DNA of 64,000 nucleotides, taken from assembly GCA_003559215.1 (NCBI GenBank), contig PWMF01000192.1, forward strand, positions 124,001 to 188,000. The letters are read 5' to 3'. The stretch comes from Natrialbaceae archaeon. GTDB taxonomy: Archaea > Halobacteriota > Halobacteria > Halobacteriales > Natrialbaceae. Made by a program: the position numbers and the translations under genes. This document shows positions 25,586-34,562 of this stretch, one piece after another. Below the pieces are notes generated by a model. That model did not search any database. It was not told the DNA's origin and saw only the letters and a list, made by a program, of their open reading frames with translations. Position 1 is the first letter of the stretch, and every line of letters begins with the position of its first letter.

Positions 25586-26602
25586 CTACTCGTCCTCGAA
25601 GTCCTCGAACTCGAGATCCAGCTCGTCGAAGAGCTCGACGACCAGCTCGTAGTCGCTCCGGTCGGCCTCCTCGATCCCGGTAAACCAGAGTTCGTACTCC
25701 TCGTCGACGTCGTCGGGGATGAGGTCCTCCTCCTCGGCGTCGAGCAGCGCCTCCCTGACGTCGTCGCGAACGGGCCCGTCCCAGTCGCTCCGGGCCGCGA
25801 TCGGCGCTCGCGGGAGCGGCTCGGAGACGGCGACCAACTGCAGCTCCTCCGCACCGTCCTCAAGCGCGTGACCCGCGTCGTCGTACTCCGCGGAGTGTTC
25901 GACGAACTCCTCGTGTTCGTCGAACTGTTCCTGTGGGATCTGCGGCGCGGAGGCGAACGCCCCCGTCGCGGCGGCCGCGACGGTGTCGTCGTTGATCATC
26001 TGTTCGCGGGTCGTGTCGTGGTCGTCCGCGGTCTGGATCTCCAGGTCGTTCGCGTCGCCCTGCGGGAAGTCGCCGATGTCCAGCCCGGCCTCGCTCAGCA
26101 TCATTGCCGGCGCGAGCGTGCCGCTGAACGACAGGAGCGCGCCGGTGGCCATCGTATCCCCCTCGAGGTCGTCGATGGTTTCGATACCGCTGTCCGGCGT
26201 GGTGATAATCGTCGAGAAGTACAGCGGGCCGCCGAAGGCCGTCCGCATCCCGAGAACGTCCGCGAACTCCTGGCTCCCCGGGAGCCCCGTTGGCGACGTG
26301 TCCGCGATCTCGGCCTGATTGGTGTTGAGCGCCTCGAAGGTCTCGACGTAGCTGCCGGCGCGGATGAGTTCTATCTCGGCGCCGGTTTCCTCCTCGAGAT
26401 ACTCCTTCATCGGGGTGTACTCCTCGACGATGTCGGTCTGTTCCTCCGCCGGGTTGAGGACGAACCGAACGGGGTCGTCGTCCTCCCTACCGCCGCCGTC
26501 TCCCTCCCCGAGGCAGCCGGCCAGTCCCGCGAGCGCGGCCCCGCCGGTCGCGGTCAGAAACGTTCGCCGAGTGTTGGTACCACGACGTGGTAGCTTCGCC
26601 AT
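25586..26602 (-). CDS. PhnD-like phosphate/phosphonate-type binding lipoprotein
   Basis: 338-residue extracellular binding protein. A twin-arginine signal (TRRTFLTATGG) and lipobox (GLAGC) are followed by a Gly/Asp linker. The mature part is the PhnD/PtxB type 2 periplasmic-binding fold: VRFVLNPAEEQTDIVEEYTPMKEYLEEETG, then a Pro/Gly switch region (ADTSPTGLPGSQEF) and YFSTIITTPDSGIETIDDLEG. No PhnC ATPase or PhnE permease is adjacent, so this is an orphan receptor. Phosphonate, phosphite, phosphate or another anion could be the ligand. Confidence 0.85.
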   Translation of the reverse strand: MAKLPRRGTNTRRTFLTATGGAALAGLAGCLGEGDGGGREDDDPVRFVLNPAEEQTDIVEEYTPMKEYLEEETGAEIELIRAGSYVETFEALNTNQAEIADTSPTGLPGSQEFADVLGMRTAFGGPLYFSTIITTPDSGIETIDDLEGDTMATGALLSFSGTLAPAMMLSEAGLDIGDFPQGDANDLEIQTADDHDTTREQMINDDTVAAAATGAFASAPQIPQEQFDEHEEFVEHSAEYDDAGHALEDGAEELQLVAVSEPLPRAPIAARSDWDGPVRDDVREALLDAEEEDLIPDDVDEEYELWFTGIEEADRSDYELVVELFDELDLEFEDFEDE

Positions 26603-26623
26603 ATTTCATACCCAAAGTCACTC

Positions 26624-26633
26624 ATTATAAAAT
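26624..26633 (-). promoter_or_regulatory. TATA box of the PhnD-like gene
   Basis: Minus-strand ATTTTATAAT centred 27 bases upstream of the ATG at 26602. It is one of the best TATA boxes in the window and predicts a leaderless mRNA. Confidence 0.65.
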
Positions 26634-26735
26634 CAACGAGATACGGCTGCGGGCGTTTCGTACGGCGGCTCGTATTGGCAACTGATCTGGAACACCGAGC
26701 GGTCGGGTTCGCTTCCGATACCGGTTCAGTCGGAC

Positions 26736-28754
26736 CTACCGCGCGTCCTCGAGATCCTCGAGCGCGTCGGGGTTCTCGATGCTGCTCATGTCACCGAGAT
26801 CCTCGCCCGTGTAGGTCGCCTCGATCGCCCGGCGGATGATCTTGCCCGACTGAGTCTTGGGGAACTCGTCGACGAACAGGACTTCCCGCGGACGGAACGG
26901 CTTCCCTAGCTCTTCGCCGACCTGCGCGCGAAGTTCCTGGCGGAGTTCGTCGCTCTCCTCGCGGCCCTCCTCGAGGATGATGTAGGTGACGACCGCCGTG
27001 CCCGTGGTGTCGTCGGGGGCGCCGATCGCCGCGGCCTGGTTGACCGCCTCGTGGTCGATCAGCGCGCCCTCGACCTCGGCGGGACCGACCTTGCGGCCCG
27101 CGACGTTGAGCGCGTCGTCGGCTCGGCCGTGGAGGAACCAGAACCCATCCTCGTCCTTCTGGGCCCAGTCGCCGTGGTTCCACATGTCGTCGAACCGCGA
27201 CCAGTACTCCTCGAGGTAGCGCTCGTCGCCCGACCACAGCGACTTGGTCATCGACGGACAGGAGTCGCGCGCGACGAGGTAACCCCGCTCGTTGTCCTCC
27301 TTTACGGACTCGCCCGTCGCATCGACGATGTCGATGTCCATGCCGAGACCGGGACCGCCCAGCGTGCAGGGTTTTAGCGGTTCGGTCGGCATCGGCATCA
27401 GGAAGCAGCCACAGATCTCGGTCCCTCCGGAGATGTTGATGATCGGGGCCTCCCCGTCGCCGACGTTCTCGTAGAACCACTGCCAGGATTCGGGATCCCA
27501 GGGTTCGCCCGTCGATCCGAGCAGCCGGAGCGAGGAGAGGTCGTGGTCCTCGAGCCACTCGTCGCCGTGCTTGCGCAGCGCGCGAATGGCGGTCGGCGAG
27601 ATGCCGAACTGCGTGAGTTCGTGGCGGTCGATCATCTCCCAGAACCGATCCGGCTGGGGATGGTCGGGCGCGCCCTCGTACATGAAGACGGTGCCGCCGG
27701 AGGTGTGGGTGCCGATCAGCGTCCAGGGACCCATCATCCAACCGATATCTGAGACCCAGAAGAACCGATCCGAGGGCTTGAGGTCCATCCCGAAGTGGAG
27801 TTCCTTCGCACACTGGACCTGCACGCCCGCATGGGTATGGACGATCCCCTTCGGTTTGCCCGTCGTCCCCGATGAGTAGAGCAGCATCGACTCCTGGCTC
27901 GAGTCCAGTGACTTCGTCTCGTACTCGTCCGAGCGGCTCTCGACGGCGTCAGCCCACCACTCGTCGCGGTCGTCGGTCCAGGGAACGTCGTTCTCACTGG
28001 TGTCGCTGCTGGTGCCGAGTCGGTCGAAGACGATCACGTCCTCGACGTACCCGGCCTCCTCGATCGCCTCGTCGGCCGACCCCTTGAGACGGACGGGGCT
28101 CCCCCGCCGGTAGAAGCCGTCACCGGTAAACAGCACCGAGCACTCCGAGTCGGCGATCCGGGTCGCGGTGGCGTCGACGCCGAAGCCCGAGAAGATCGGG
28201 ACGGCGATTGCGCCGACCTTGTAACAGCCGTAGAGGATCGAGGCGACCTCGGGGACCATCGGCATGTAGAGCCCGACCGTATCGCCCGTCTCGATCCCTC
28301 GTTCCTCGAGGGCGTTCGCGACCTGATTCGACTGGCGACGAAGCTCGTGATAGGTGATCTCGCGAACCTCGCCGTCCTCGCCCTCCCAGATGGTGGCGAC
28401 CTTGTTGCGCCGCTCCTCGTCGCGGGCGGCGTGGCGGTCGACGACGTTGTGGGCGAGGTTGAGTTCACCGCCGGGGTACCAGTCGGTGAACTGGGGGCCC
28501 TCGCTGTCGTCCCTGACGGCGTCGTACTCCTCGTAGAACTCGATCCCGAGGTAGTCGACCAGCTCGTCCCAGAACCAGTCGACGCCGCTTTCCGGTTCGT
28601 CCTCGAGCTCGGTCGTCGTGCGCTCGATCAGTTCCTCGTAGTCGTCGATCCCGTACTCCCGCATGAACGCGGCGACGTTGGTCGACTCGACGAACTCCTC
28701 GCTGGGTTCGTGAACGACCTCGTCGACGTCTTCCAGACTGGTGTTTCCTCCCAT
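26736..28754 (-). CDS. Acyl-CoA synthetase, AMP-forming (acetyl/acetoacetyl-CoA synthetase-like)
   Basis: About 672-residue ANL-superfamily ligase. It has the P-loop-like YSSGTTGKPKGIVHTHAG, the adenylate-binding NISGGTEICG, the hinge region DDALNVAGRKVGPAEVE and the catalytic lysine in KTQSGKIIRRAI. The N-terminal part (GGELNLAHNVVDRHA) is the acetyl-CoA-synthetase subfamily type, indicating a short-chain acid. It follows an SDR gene resembling 3-hydroxybutyrate dehydrogenase. A plausible pathway is 3-hydroxybutyrate to acetoacetate to acetoacetyl-CoA, but acetate or propionate are equally possible. An alternative GTG start at 28766 overlaps the SDR stop by 4 bases. Confidence 0.87.
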   Translation of the reverse strand: MGGNTSLEDVDEVVHEPSEEFVESTNVAAFMREYGIDDYEELIERTTTELEDEPESGVDWFWDELVDYLGIEFYEEYDAVRDDSEGPQFTDWYPGGELNLAHNVVDRHAARDEERRNKVATIWEGEDGEVREITYHELRRQSNQVANALEERGIETGDTVGLYMPMVPEVASILYGCYKVGAIAVPIFSGFGVDATATRIADSECSVLFTGDGFYRRGSPVRLKGSADEAIEEAGYVEDVIVFDRLGTSSDTSENDVPWTDDRDEWWADAVESRSDEYETKSLDSSQESMLLYSSGTTGKPKGIVHTHAGVQVQCAKELHFGMDLKPSDRFFWVSDIGWMMGPWTLIGTHTSGGTVFMYEGAPDHPQPDRFWEMIDRHELTQFGISPTAIRALRKHGDEWLEDHDLSSLRLLGSTGEPWDPESWQWFYENVGDGEAPIINISGGTEICGCFLMPMPTEPLKPCTLGGPGLGMDIDIVDATGESVKEDNERGYLVARDSCPSMTKSLWSGDERYLEEYWSRFDDMWNHGDWAQKDEDGFWFLHGRADDALNVAGRKVGPAEVEGALIDHEAVNQAAAIGAPDDTTGTAVVTYIILEEGREESDELRQELRAQVGEELGKPFRPREVLFVDEFPKTQSGKIIRRAIEATYTGEDLGDMSSIENPDALEDLEDAR

Positions 28755-28762
28755 CGTCACTC

Positions 28763-29620
28763 TCACTCGTAGGTTAGGGTCATGCCCCCATCAAACAACA
28801 GGTCGCCGCCGTCGAGATGTCGGCCGAGATCCGAGAAGCCGAGCACGAACAGGTTCCCGACGTCGATCGGCTCCATCATCTCCTTGACCCGGGAGTGGCC
28901 CAACATTACCTCCTCGATCACCTCCTGGACGCTGATCCCGCGCTGTTCGGCCGTGTCCTCGAGCTGGGCGGTCACCAGCGGCGTCTTCACGTAGCCCGTA
29001 CTCACCGAGAACGCGCGGATCTCACCGTCGCCCTCGGCCGCGATCGACTGGGTGAGCCCGCGCAGCCCGAACTTCGAGACGTTGTAGGCGACCTTGTCGC
29101 TCGTGACGAAGTGGGCGTGGACCGAGGCCATGTTGCCGACGCAGCCCCGTCCGTCCTCGGTATCCCGGAAATGAGGGAGACAGAGCTTCGAGAGGTAGAT
29201 CGGGGCCCGGAGCATGATCCGGTGGATCGTGTCGTAGGTCTCCATCGGGAAGTCCTCGATCGAGTCGATGTGTTGCATCCCGGCGACGTTCGCGAGGTAC
29301 TTGAGATCCCCCAGCTCGGCCGCTTCGGCGACGATCCGCTCGATGTCGTCGTCGACAGTGAGATCGCCGGGGACCGGCACGATCTCCCCCTCGAGGTCGA
29401 GCTCCTCGCCGCGGGCGACGGTCTCCTCGAGTCCGTCCTCATCGATGTCCGTGATCGCGACGGTGAGGCCGTTTCCTGCGGCTGCCAGTGCGGTTGCCCT
29501 GCCGATACCGGATCCCCCGCCCGTAACCAGACAGACGTTTCGCTCGGTAAAGGAGTCGTCCGCGATCCTGTGGATGTCCTCGTTCGTGATCGTCGGCGGG
29601 CTCACCTCGTCCTGAGACAT
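28763..29620 (-). CDS. SDR oxidoreductase, 3-hydroxybutyrate dehydrogenase-like
   Basis: 285-residue Rossmann-fold dehydrogenase with the cofactor motif TGGGSGIG (33-40), structural N111 in NVAGMQH, and the catalytic triad S166, Y179, K183 (YNVSK). The segment NVAGMQHIDSIEDFP and the FSVSTGYVKTPLV stretch resemble bacterial D-3-hydroxybutyrate dehydrogenases, which oxidise the monomer of polyhydroxybutyrate to acetoacetate. It is the first gene of a two-gene operon with the acyl-CoA synthetase and is divergent from an HTH regulator. The N-terminal extension of about 25 residues is unusual. Confidence 0.82.
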   Translation of the reverse strand: MSQDEVSPPTITNEDIHRIADDSFTERNVCLVTGGGSGIGRATALAAAGNGLTVAITDIDEDGLEETVARGEELDLEGEIVPVPGDLTVDDDIERIVAEAAELGDLKYLANVAGMQHIDSIEDFPMETYDTIHRIMLRAPIYLSKLCLPHFRDTEDGRGCVGNMASVHAHFVTSDKVAYNVSKFGLRGLTQSIAAEGDGEIRAFSVSTGYVKTPLVTAQLEDTAEQRGISVQEVIEEVMLGHSRVKEMMEPIDVGNLFVLGFSDLGRHLDGGDLLFDGGMTLTYE

Positions 29621-29728
29621 ACCGTGTAGGTCGACCGGAGGGCGCTAAAACGACCCTGTTAACATATCAACGGCGATCACCGACTCGCCGTCGCGACCGT
29701 GGCCGGTGCCAACCGCAGATGCGAACGA

Positions 29729-29756
29729 TTAATATCCGTATTATAGTTATAATATA
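29729..29756 (+). promoter_or_regulatory. AT-rich promoter region of the HTH regulator
   Basis: The divergent spacer contains TTAATATCC (29729-29737) and ATTATAGTTATAATATA (29740-29756), clustered AT-rich boxes 8-35 bases before the ATG at 29764. The exact TATA box cannot be chosen. The overlapping boxes could serve both this gene and, on the other strand, the SDR operon. Confidence 0.45.
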
Positions 29757-29763
29757 CCGTGCT

Positions 29764-30480
29764 ATGATCGACCTCGATCTCGACATGCGACAGTACGACT
29801 GCCCCTTTATCGACACGACCGACGACGTCGACGTCGCGTTCTCGGCCGTCCAGTGGCAGCTCGACACCGACGCCGAGAAACTCGAGACGCGACTCATCGC
29901 GAAGGGGGAGTCGGCGCCGGCGCTGGAGCAGGGGCTCCACGAGCTTCGGACCCACCCGAACATGCGCGACTGTTATATCCTCACGAAGCGGGACAACGTC
30001 GCCCAGATCGGGACGACGATCGAACAGACGAACGCGATGCGGGCGATCCAGGAGAACGACGGCTACATCACCGGCCCGTTCCGGATCGAAGACGGTCGCG
30101 AGCGCTGGCACGTCGGCTTCGACGACGACGACGCCGAGGACCGCACCCTCGCCGAACTCGAGCGACACAACGACTACGAGGTCGAGGACCGCGACCAGTT
30201 CGGACCGACGACGCTGTTCGACCTGCTCGAGAACTCCGACAGCGCGCTTCGCCTGCTCGAGGGCTGTCGCTCCCTCACCGAGACCGAGCAGGAAACCTTC
30301 GAGGTCGCCTCGAAGAACGGCTACTACGAGACGCCCCGGGAGACGACCCTCGACGAGCTGGCCGACCACTTCGACATCTCGAAGACCGCCGTCTCGATGA
30401 ACCTGCGACGCAGCGAGCGAAAGATCCTGAAGGCCGCGCTGGGTGCGATCGAGGGGATGGACGGTCACGACGAGCTGTAG
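29764..30480 (+). CDS. Bat-type HTH_10 transcriptional regulator
   Basis: About 238-residue regulator lacking PAS/GAF sensors. The N-terminal 150 residues are a small ligand- or partner-binding-like domain (VAFSAVQWQLDTDAEKLETRLIAKGE...). The C-terminus is the HTH_10 module (SLTETEQETFEVASKNGYYETPRETTLDELADHFDISKTAVSMNLRRSERKIL). It is divergently transcribed from the SDR/acyl-CoA-synthetase operon, with 143 bases between the two, and is its most likely regulator. The start at 29764 follows the AT-rich promoter; an earlier in-frame ATG at 29719 would lie inside it. Confidence 0.82.
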   Translation: MIDLDLDMRQYDCPFIDTTDDVDVAFSAVQWQLDTDAEKLETRLIAKGESAPALEQGLHELRTHPNMRDCYILTKRDNVAQIGTTIEQTNAMRAIQENDGYITGPFRIEDGRERWHVGFDDDDAEDRTLAELERHNDYEVEDRDQFGPTTLFDLLENSDSALRLLEGCRSLTETEQETFEVASKNGYYETPRETTLDELADHFDISKTAVSMNLRRSERKILKAALGAIEGMDGHDEL

Positions 30481-30534
30481 TTTGGTACAGACTCGCAGTA
30501 AGTTACCAGAACTGTTAGTTGTGTCTGACGTACG

Positions 30535-30540
30535 TTTATG
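30535..30540 (+). promoter_or_regulatory. TATA box of the gene upstream of smc
   Basis: TTTATG centred 27 bases before the ATG at 30565. It places the transcript start at the ATG and rules out the in-frame ATG at 30538, which lies inside the box. Confidence 0.6.
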
Positions 30541-30564
30541 GTTCCGGACCATTCCCTAGAAGGT

Positions 30565-30918
30565 ATGTCGAACAATCGCGTGGAGCAACTCGAGTCGTCC
30601 GTCGCGGAACTCGAGTCGACCGTCGAAGGACTGACGAGCGAACTTATCGAAGCGAAAGAACGAATTCGCGTCCTCGAGGCCGAACTGGACGCCGATACGC
30701 CGACCCGCGTTCCCGAACGGCGAAGCGAGAGCGAGGAGCCGGTCGACGCCGAGGCGACCGAGGAACCCGAACCCTCGGCTGACGACGCCGAGGCGACCGA
30801 GGAACCCGAACCCTCGGCTGACGACGCCGAGGCCGAACCCGCGGACGACGAGGCGACCGAGGAGAGCAATGCCGACGAAACGGAAGACTCAGGTAGCGAC
30901 GACATTATCGTCGCATAA
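30565..30918 (+). CDS. Small coiled-coil protein with acidic repeat tail
   Basis: 117-residue protein in two parts. Residues 1-40 form a heptad-rich amphipathic helix (VEQLESSVAELESTVEGLTSELIEAKERIRVLEAEL), a clear coiled coil. Residues 55-117 are low-complexity Glu/Asp/Ala and contain a 13-residue unit starting EATEEPEPS, perfectly repeated at DNA level. It lies 62 bases upstream of smc on the same strand, and a similarly placed small gene occurs in other haloarchaea as I recall. A role linked to Smc is possible but unproven. Confidence 0.7.
   Translation: MSNNRVEQLESSVAELESTVEGLTSELIEAKERIRVLEAELDADTPTRVPERRSESEEPVDAEATEEPEPSADDAEATEEPEPSADDAEAEPADDEATEESNADETEDSGSDDIIVA
30751..30828 (+). 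repeat. Perfect 39-bp tandem duplication in coding sequence
   Basis: Bases 30751-30789 and 30790-30828 are identical (each begins GAGGCGACCGAGGAACCC), encoding two copies of a 13-residue acidic unit. A partial third echo follows (EAEPADDEATEE). Complete identity suggests a recent slippage event; copy number may vary between strains. Confidence 0.85.
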
Positions 30919-30980
30919 CCGCACGACCGCACCGCAGGTCGATCCGCGACGGCCGAGTTGACGGAGGATTCGAGAAGGGT

Positions 30981-33900
30981 ATGTACATCAAGGCGCTCGT
31001 CTTAGACAACTTCAAGAGCTTCGGACGCAAGACCAAGATTCCGTTCTACGAGGACTTCACTGTCGTCACCGGGCCGAACGGCTCCGGGAAGTCGAACATC
31101 ATCGACGCCGTCCTCTTCGCGCTGGGGCTCGCCCGGACCCGGGGTATCCGCGCCGAGAAGCTGACCGACCTCATCTACAACCCCGGTCACGAGGACGACG
31201 CCTCCTCGGGCGGTCCCCGCGAGGCGACCGTCGAGGTGATCCTCGACAACTCCGATCGAACGCTCGAGCGTTCCCAGGTCGTCAACGCCGCCGGCAGCGA
31301 CGATGTCGGCGACGTCGACGAGATCCGCATCCGCCGTCGGGTCAAGGAGACCGAGGACAACTACTACTCCTACTACTACCTCAACGACCGCTCGGTCAAC
31401 CTCTCGGACATCCAGGACCTGCTGGCCCAGGCCGGGGTCACCCCCGAGGGGTACAACGTCGTCATGCAGGGCGACGTCACCGAGATCATCAACATGACGC
31501 CCCACGCCCGCCGGGAGATCATCGACGAGATCGCCGGCGTCGCGGAGTTCGACGCCAAGAAGGAAGACGCCTTCGCGGAGCTCGAGACGGTACAGGAGCG
31601 GATCGACGAGGCCGAACTCCGGATCGAGGAGAAACGCGATCGCCTCGCCCAACTCGAAGACGAACGACGGGAAGCCCTTCGCTATCGACGGCTTCGCCGC
31701 GAGAAGGAGGAGTACGAGAGCTACAAGAAGGCCAGCGAGCTCGAGGAGAAACGCGAGGAGCTCGACGGGCTCGAGGCGAACGTCGACGACCTCGAGGACG
31801 AACTCGAGGAGCTCCGGCGTACGTTAGATGAGCGCCAGGGAACCGTCGTCCGTCTGCAGGAGGACCTCGAGGATCTGAACGCGGAGATCGAACGGAAAGG
31901 CGAGGACGAGCAGCTCCGGATCAAAGGCGAGATCGAGGAGATCAAGGGCGACATCTCCCGGCTCGAGGACAAGATCGAGGCCAGCGAAGAACAGATCGAG
32001 GCCGCCGAGTCCGATCGGCGAGAGGCGTTCGTCCAGATCGACCGCAAGCAGGAACAGGTCGACGAGCTCGAGGACGAGATCCGGGAGCATAAACTCGAGA
32101 AGGCGTCGGTCAAGACCGAGATCGCCGAACGCGAGACCGAACGCGACGAGCTCGAGGCCGAGATCGAGGCCGTCGACACCGAGTTCGACGAACTCAAGGC
32201 GGACCTCGCCGATCGCAAGGAGGACCTCGAGGCGGCCAAGACCGAACGGAACGATCTCCAGCGCGAGCAGGACCGCCTGCTTGACGAGGCCCGTCGGCGT
32301 TCGAACGCCATCAGCGAGACCGAGGAGACGATCGAGGAGAAACGCGCGACGCTTCCGGAACTCGAGGAACGGGAGTCGGATCTCGAGCGCGAGCTGCAGA
32401 AGGCCGAGACGAACCGCGAAAACATCGCGAGCGTCGTCGACGACTTGAAAGCCGAGAAGCGCCGGACCCAGTCGGAACTCGACGAACTCGACGACGAGAT
32501 CCAGGCGAAACAACAGGAGTACGCCGAACTCGAGGCAAAGGCCGGCGAGAGCGGCGACTCCTCGTTCGGCCGCGCGGTGACGACGATCCTGAACGCGGGG
32601 ATCGACGGCGTCCACGGCGCGGTCGCCCAGCTGGGATCGGTACCGGGCGAGTACGCCGTCGCCTGCGAGACCGCGGCCGGCGGCCGGCTCGCGAACGTGG
32701 TCGTCGACGACGACGGTGTCGGCCAGCGGTGTATCGAACACCTCAAATCGCGCAACGCTGGACGAGCGACCTTCCTCCCGATGACCGACATGCACGAGCG
32801 CCGGCTCCCGTCGGCGCCGACCGATCCCGGCATCGTCGGCTTCGCGTACGATCTGGTCGAGTTCGACGAGCAGTACGTGGGGATCTTCTCGTACGTGCTC
32901 GGCGATACGCTGGTCGTCGAGGACCTCGAGACGGCCCGCTCGTACACGGGTGACTACCGGATGGTCACCCTCGACGGCGACCTCGTCGAGAAAAGCGGCG
33001 CGATGACCGGGGGTTCCCGGAAGGGCTCTCGGTACTCCTTCACCGGCGGCGGCGAGGGCCAGCTCGAACGCGTCGCGAAGCGGATCACCGACCTGCAGGA
33101 AGAGCGCGAGGAACTGCGCGAGGAGCTCCGGGGCGTCGAGGATCGCCTCGACGACGCCCGCGACCGAAAGACGGACGCGGCCGACGAGGTCCGCTCGATC
33201 GAGAGCGAACTCGAGAGCATCGAGAGCGACCGCGAGGCGGTCCGAGACGAGATCGACGACCTCGAGAGCGAACTCGAGGACCTGCGCGAGGAACGCGAGT
33301 CGGTCGACGAGCGGATGACCGAGATCTCCGACGAGATCGACGTGAAGACCGGGCGAATCGAGGAGATCGAGGCCGATATCGAGGAGCTCGAGTCCGAACT
33401 CGCGGACTCGAAGATCCCCGAACTCACCGCACAGATCGAGGAGCTCGAGGACGAGATCGACGAGCGCGAGAACCGAATCGACGATCTCGACGGGAAGCTC
33501 AACGAGCTCCGCCTGGAGAAGGAGTACACCGAGGACGCCATCGAGGAGCTCCACGACGACATCGAGGAAGCCCAGAACCGGAAGGCGGACCACGAAGACC
33601 GGATCGAGGAACACGAGGCGACGATCGAGGAGAAACGCGAGGAGCTCGAGGCCAAACACGAGGCCGTCGCGGCACTCGAGGACGAGCTGACGGAGCTCAA
33701 GGACGACCGCAGCGAGCTCAAAGAGGGGCTCGCCGACGCCCGGACGAAACGCGACCAGCAACAGGACCGGGTCAACGCCGTCGAGAGCAAACTCGAGGAC
33801 AAGCGGGGTCGGCTCGAGGACCTCGAGTGGGAGATCGAGAGCCTCGAGGCCGAGGTCGGCGACTACGACCCCGAGGACGTCCCCGATCACGAGACGGTCC

Positions 33901-34562
33901 TCGAGACGATCGAGCTCCTGGGAGCCGACATGGAGGCGATGGAGCCGGTCAACATGCTCGCGATCGACGAGTACGACGAAGTCCGGGAGGATCTCGCGGA
34001 GCTCGAGGAGGGGAAGGCGACGCTGGTCGAGGAGGCCGACGGCATTCGCGACCGGATCGAGCAGTACGAGACCCAGAAGAAGCGGACGTTCATGGACGCC
34101 TACGAGGCGATCGCCGGCCACTTCACCGACATCTTCGAGCAGCTCTCGGAGGGGACCGGAACCCTCCACCTCGAGGACGAGGCCGATCCCTTCGAGGGCG
34201 GGCTGACGATGAAGGCCCAGCCGGGCGACAAGCCGATCCAGCGCCTGGACGCGATGTCGGGCGGCGAGAAGTCCCTGACCGCGCTGGCGTTTATTTTCGC
34301 GATCCAGCGGCACAACCCGGCGCCGTTCTACGCGCTCGACGAGATCGACGCCTTCCTCGACGCGGTCAACGCCGATCGGGTGGGTGAGATGGTCGACGAA
34401 CTCTCCGAGGACGCCCAGTTCGCGGTCGTCTCCCACCGCTCGGCGATGCTCGACCGCGCCGAGCGCGCGATCGGGGTAACGATGCAACGGGACAACGTGA
34501 GCGCGGTAACCGGTATCGACCTGGGCGACGGGGAGACGACGGAGGTTCCGGCCGATGACTAG
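30981..34562 (+). CDS. smc: Chromosome segregation ATPase Smc
   Basis: 1193-residue SMC ATPase that shapes and segregates chromosomes. Domain order is an N-terminal ATPase half with Walker A GPNGSGKSN (31-39), a coiled coil (about 170-500), a hinge (about 510-680, with the Gly-rich end SGAMTGGSRKGSRYSF), a second coiled coil, and a C-terminal ATPase half with signature AMSGGEKSLTALAFIFA and Walker B YALDEIDAFLD. The length is normal. A GGAGG sequence at 30963-30967 lies 13 bases before the ATG. It overlaps scpA by 8 bases, so the kleisin partner is translationally coupled. Confidence 0.97.
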   Translation: MYIKALVLDNFKSFGRKTKIPFYEDFTVVTGPNGSGKSNIIDAVLFALGLARTRGIRAEKLTDLIYNPGHEDDASSGGPREATVEVILDNSDRTLERSQVVNAAGSDDVGDVDEIRIRRRVKETEDNYYSYYYLNDRSVNLSDIQDLLAQAGVTPEGYNVVMQGDVTEIINMTPHARREIIDEIAGVAEFDAKKEDAFAELETVQERIDEAELRIEEKRDRLAQLEDERREALRYRRLRREKEEYESYKKASELEEKREELDGLEANVDDLEDELEELRRTLDERQGTVVRLQEDLEDLNAEIERKGEDEQLRIKGEIEEIKGDISRLEDKIEASEEQIEAAESDRREAFVQIDRKQEQVDELEDEIREHKLEKASVKTEIAERETERDELEAEIEAVDTEFDELKADLADRKEDLEAAKTERNDLQREQDRLLDEARRRSNAISETEETIEEKRATLPELEERESDLERELQKAETNRENIASVVDDLKAEKRRTQSELDELDDEIQAKQQEYAELEAKAGESGDSSFGRAVTTILNAGIDGVHGAVAQLGSVPGEYAVACETAAGGRLANVVVDDDGVGQRCIEHLKSRNAGRATFLPMTDMHERRLPSAPTDPGIVGFAYDLVEFDEQYVGIFSYVLGDTLVVEDLETARSYTGDYRMVTLDGDLVEKSGAMTGGSRKGSRYSFTGGGEGQLERVAKRITDLQEEREELREELRGVEDRLDDARDRKTDAADEVRSIESELESIESDREAVRDEIDDLESELEDLREERESVDERMTEISDEIDVKTGRIEEIEADIEELESELADSKIPELTAQIEELEDEIDERENRIDDLDGKLNELRLEKEYTEDAIEELHDDIEEAQNRKADHEDRIEEHEATIEEKREELEAKHEAVAALEDELTELKDDRSELKEGLADARTKRDQQQDRVNAVESKLEDKRGRLEDLEWEIESLEAEVGDYDPEDVPDHETVLETIELLGADMEAMEPVNMLAIDEYDEVREDLAELEEGKATLVEEADGIRDRIEQYETQKKRTFMDAYEAIAGHFTDIFEQLSEGTGTLHLEDEADPFEGGLTMKAQPGDKPIQRLDAMSGGEKSLTALAFIFAIQRHNPAPFYALDEIDAFLDAVNADRVGEMVDELSEDAQFAVVSHRSAMLDRAERAIGVTMQRDNVSAVTGIDLGDGETTEVPADD

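Noticed and set aside
31824-34487. Very long minus-strand open frame opposite smc (887 codons)
   Set aside because: It mirrors the codon bias of smc, has no recognisable domain, and a real gene with motifs occupies the other strand.
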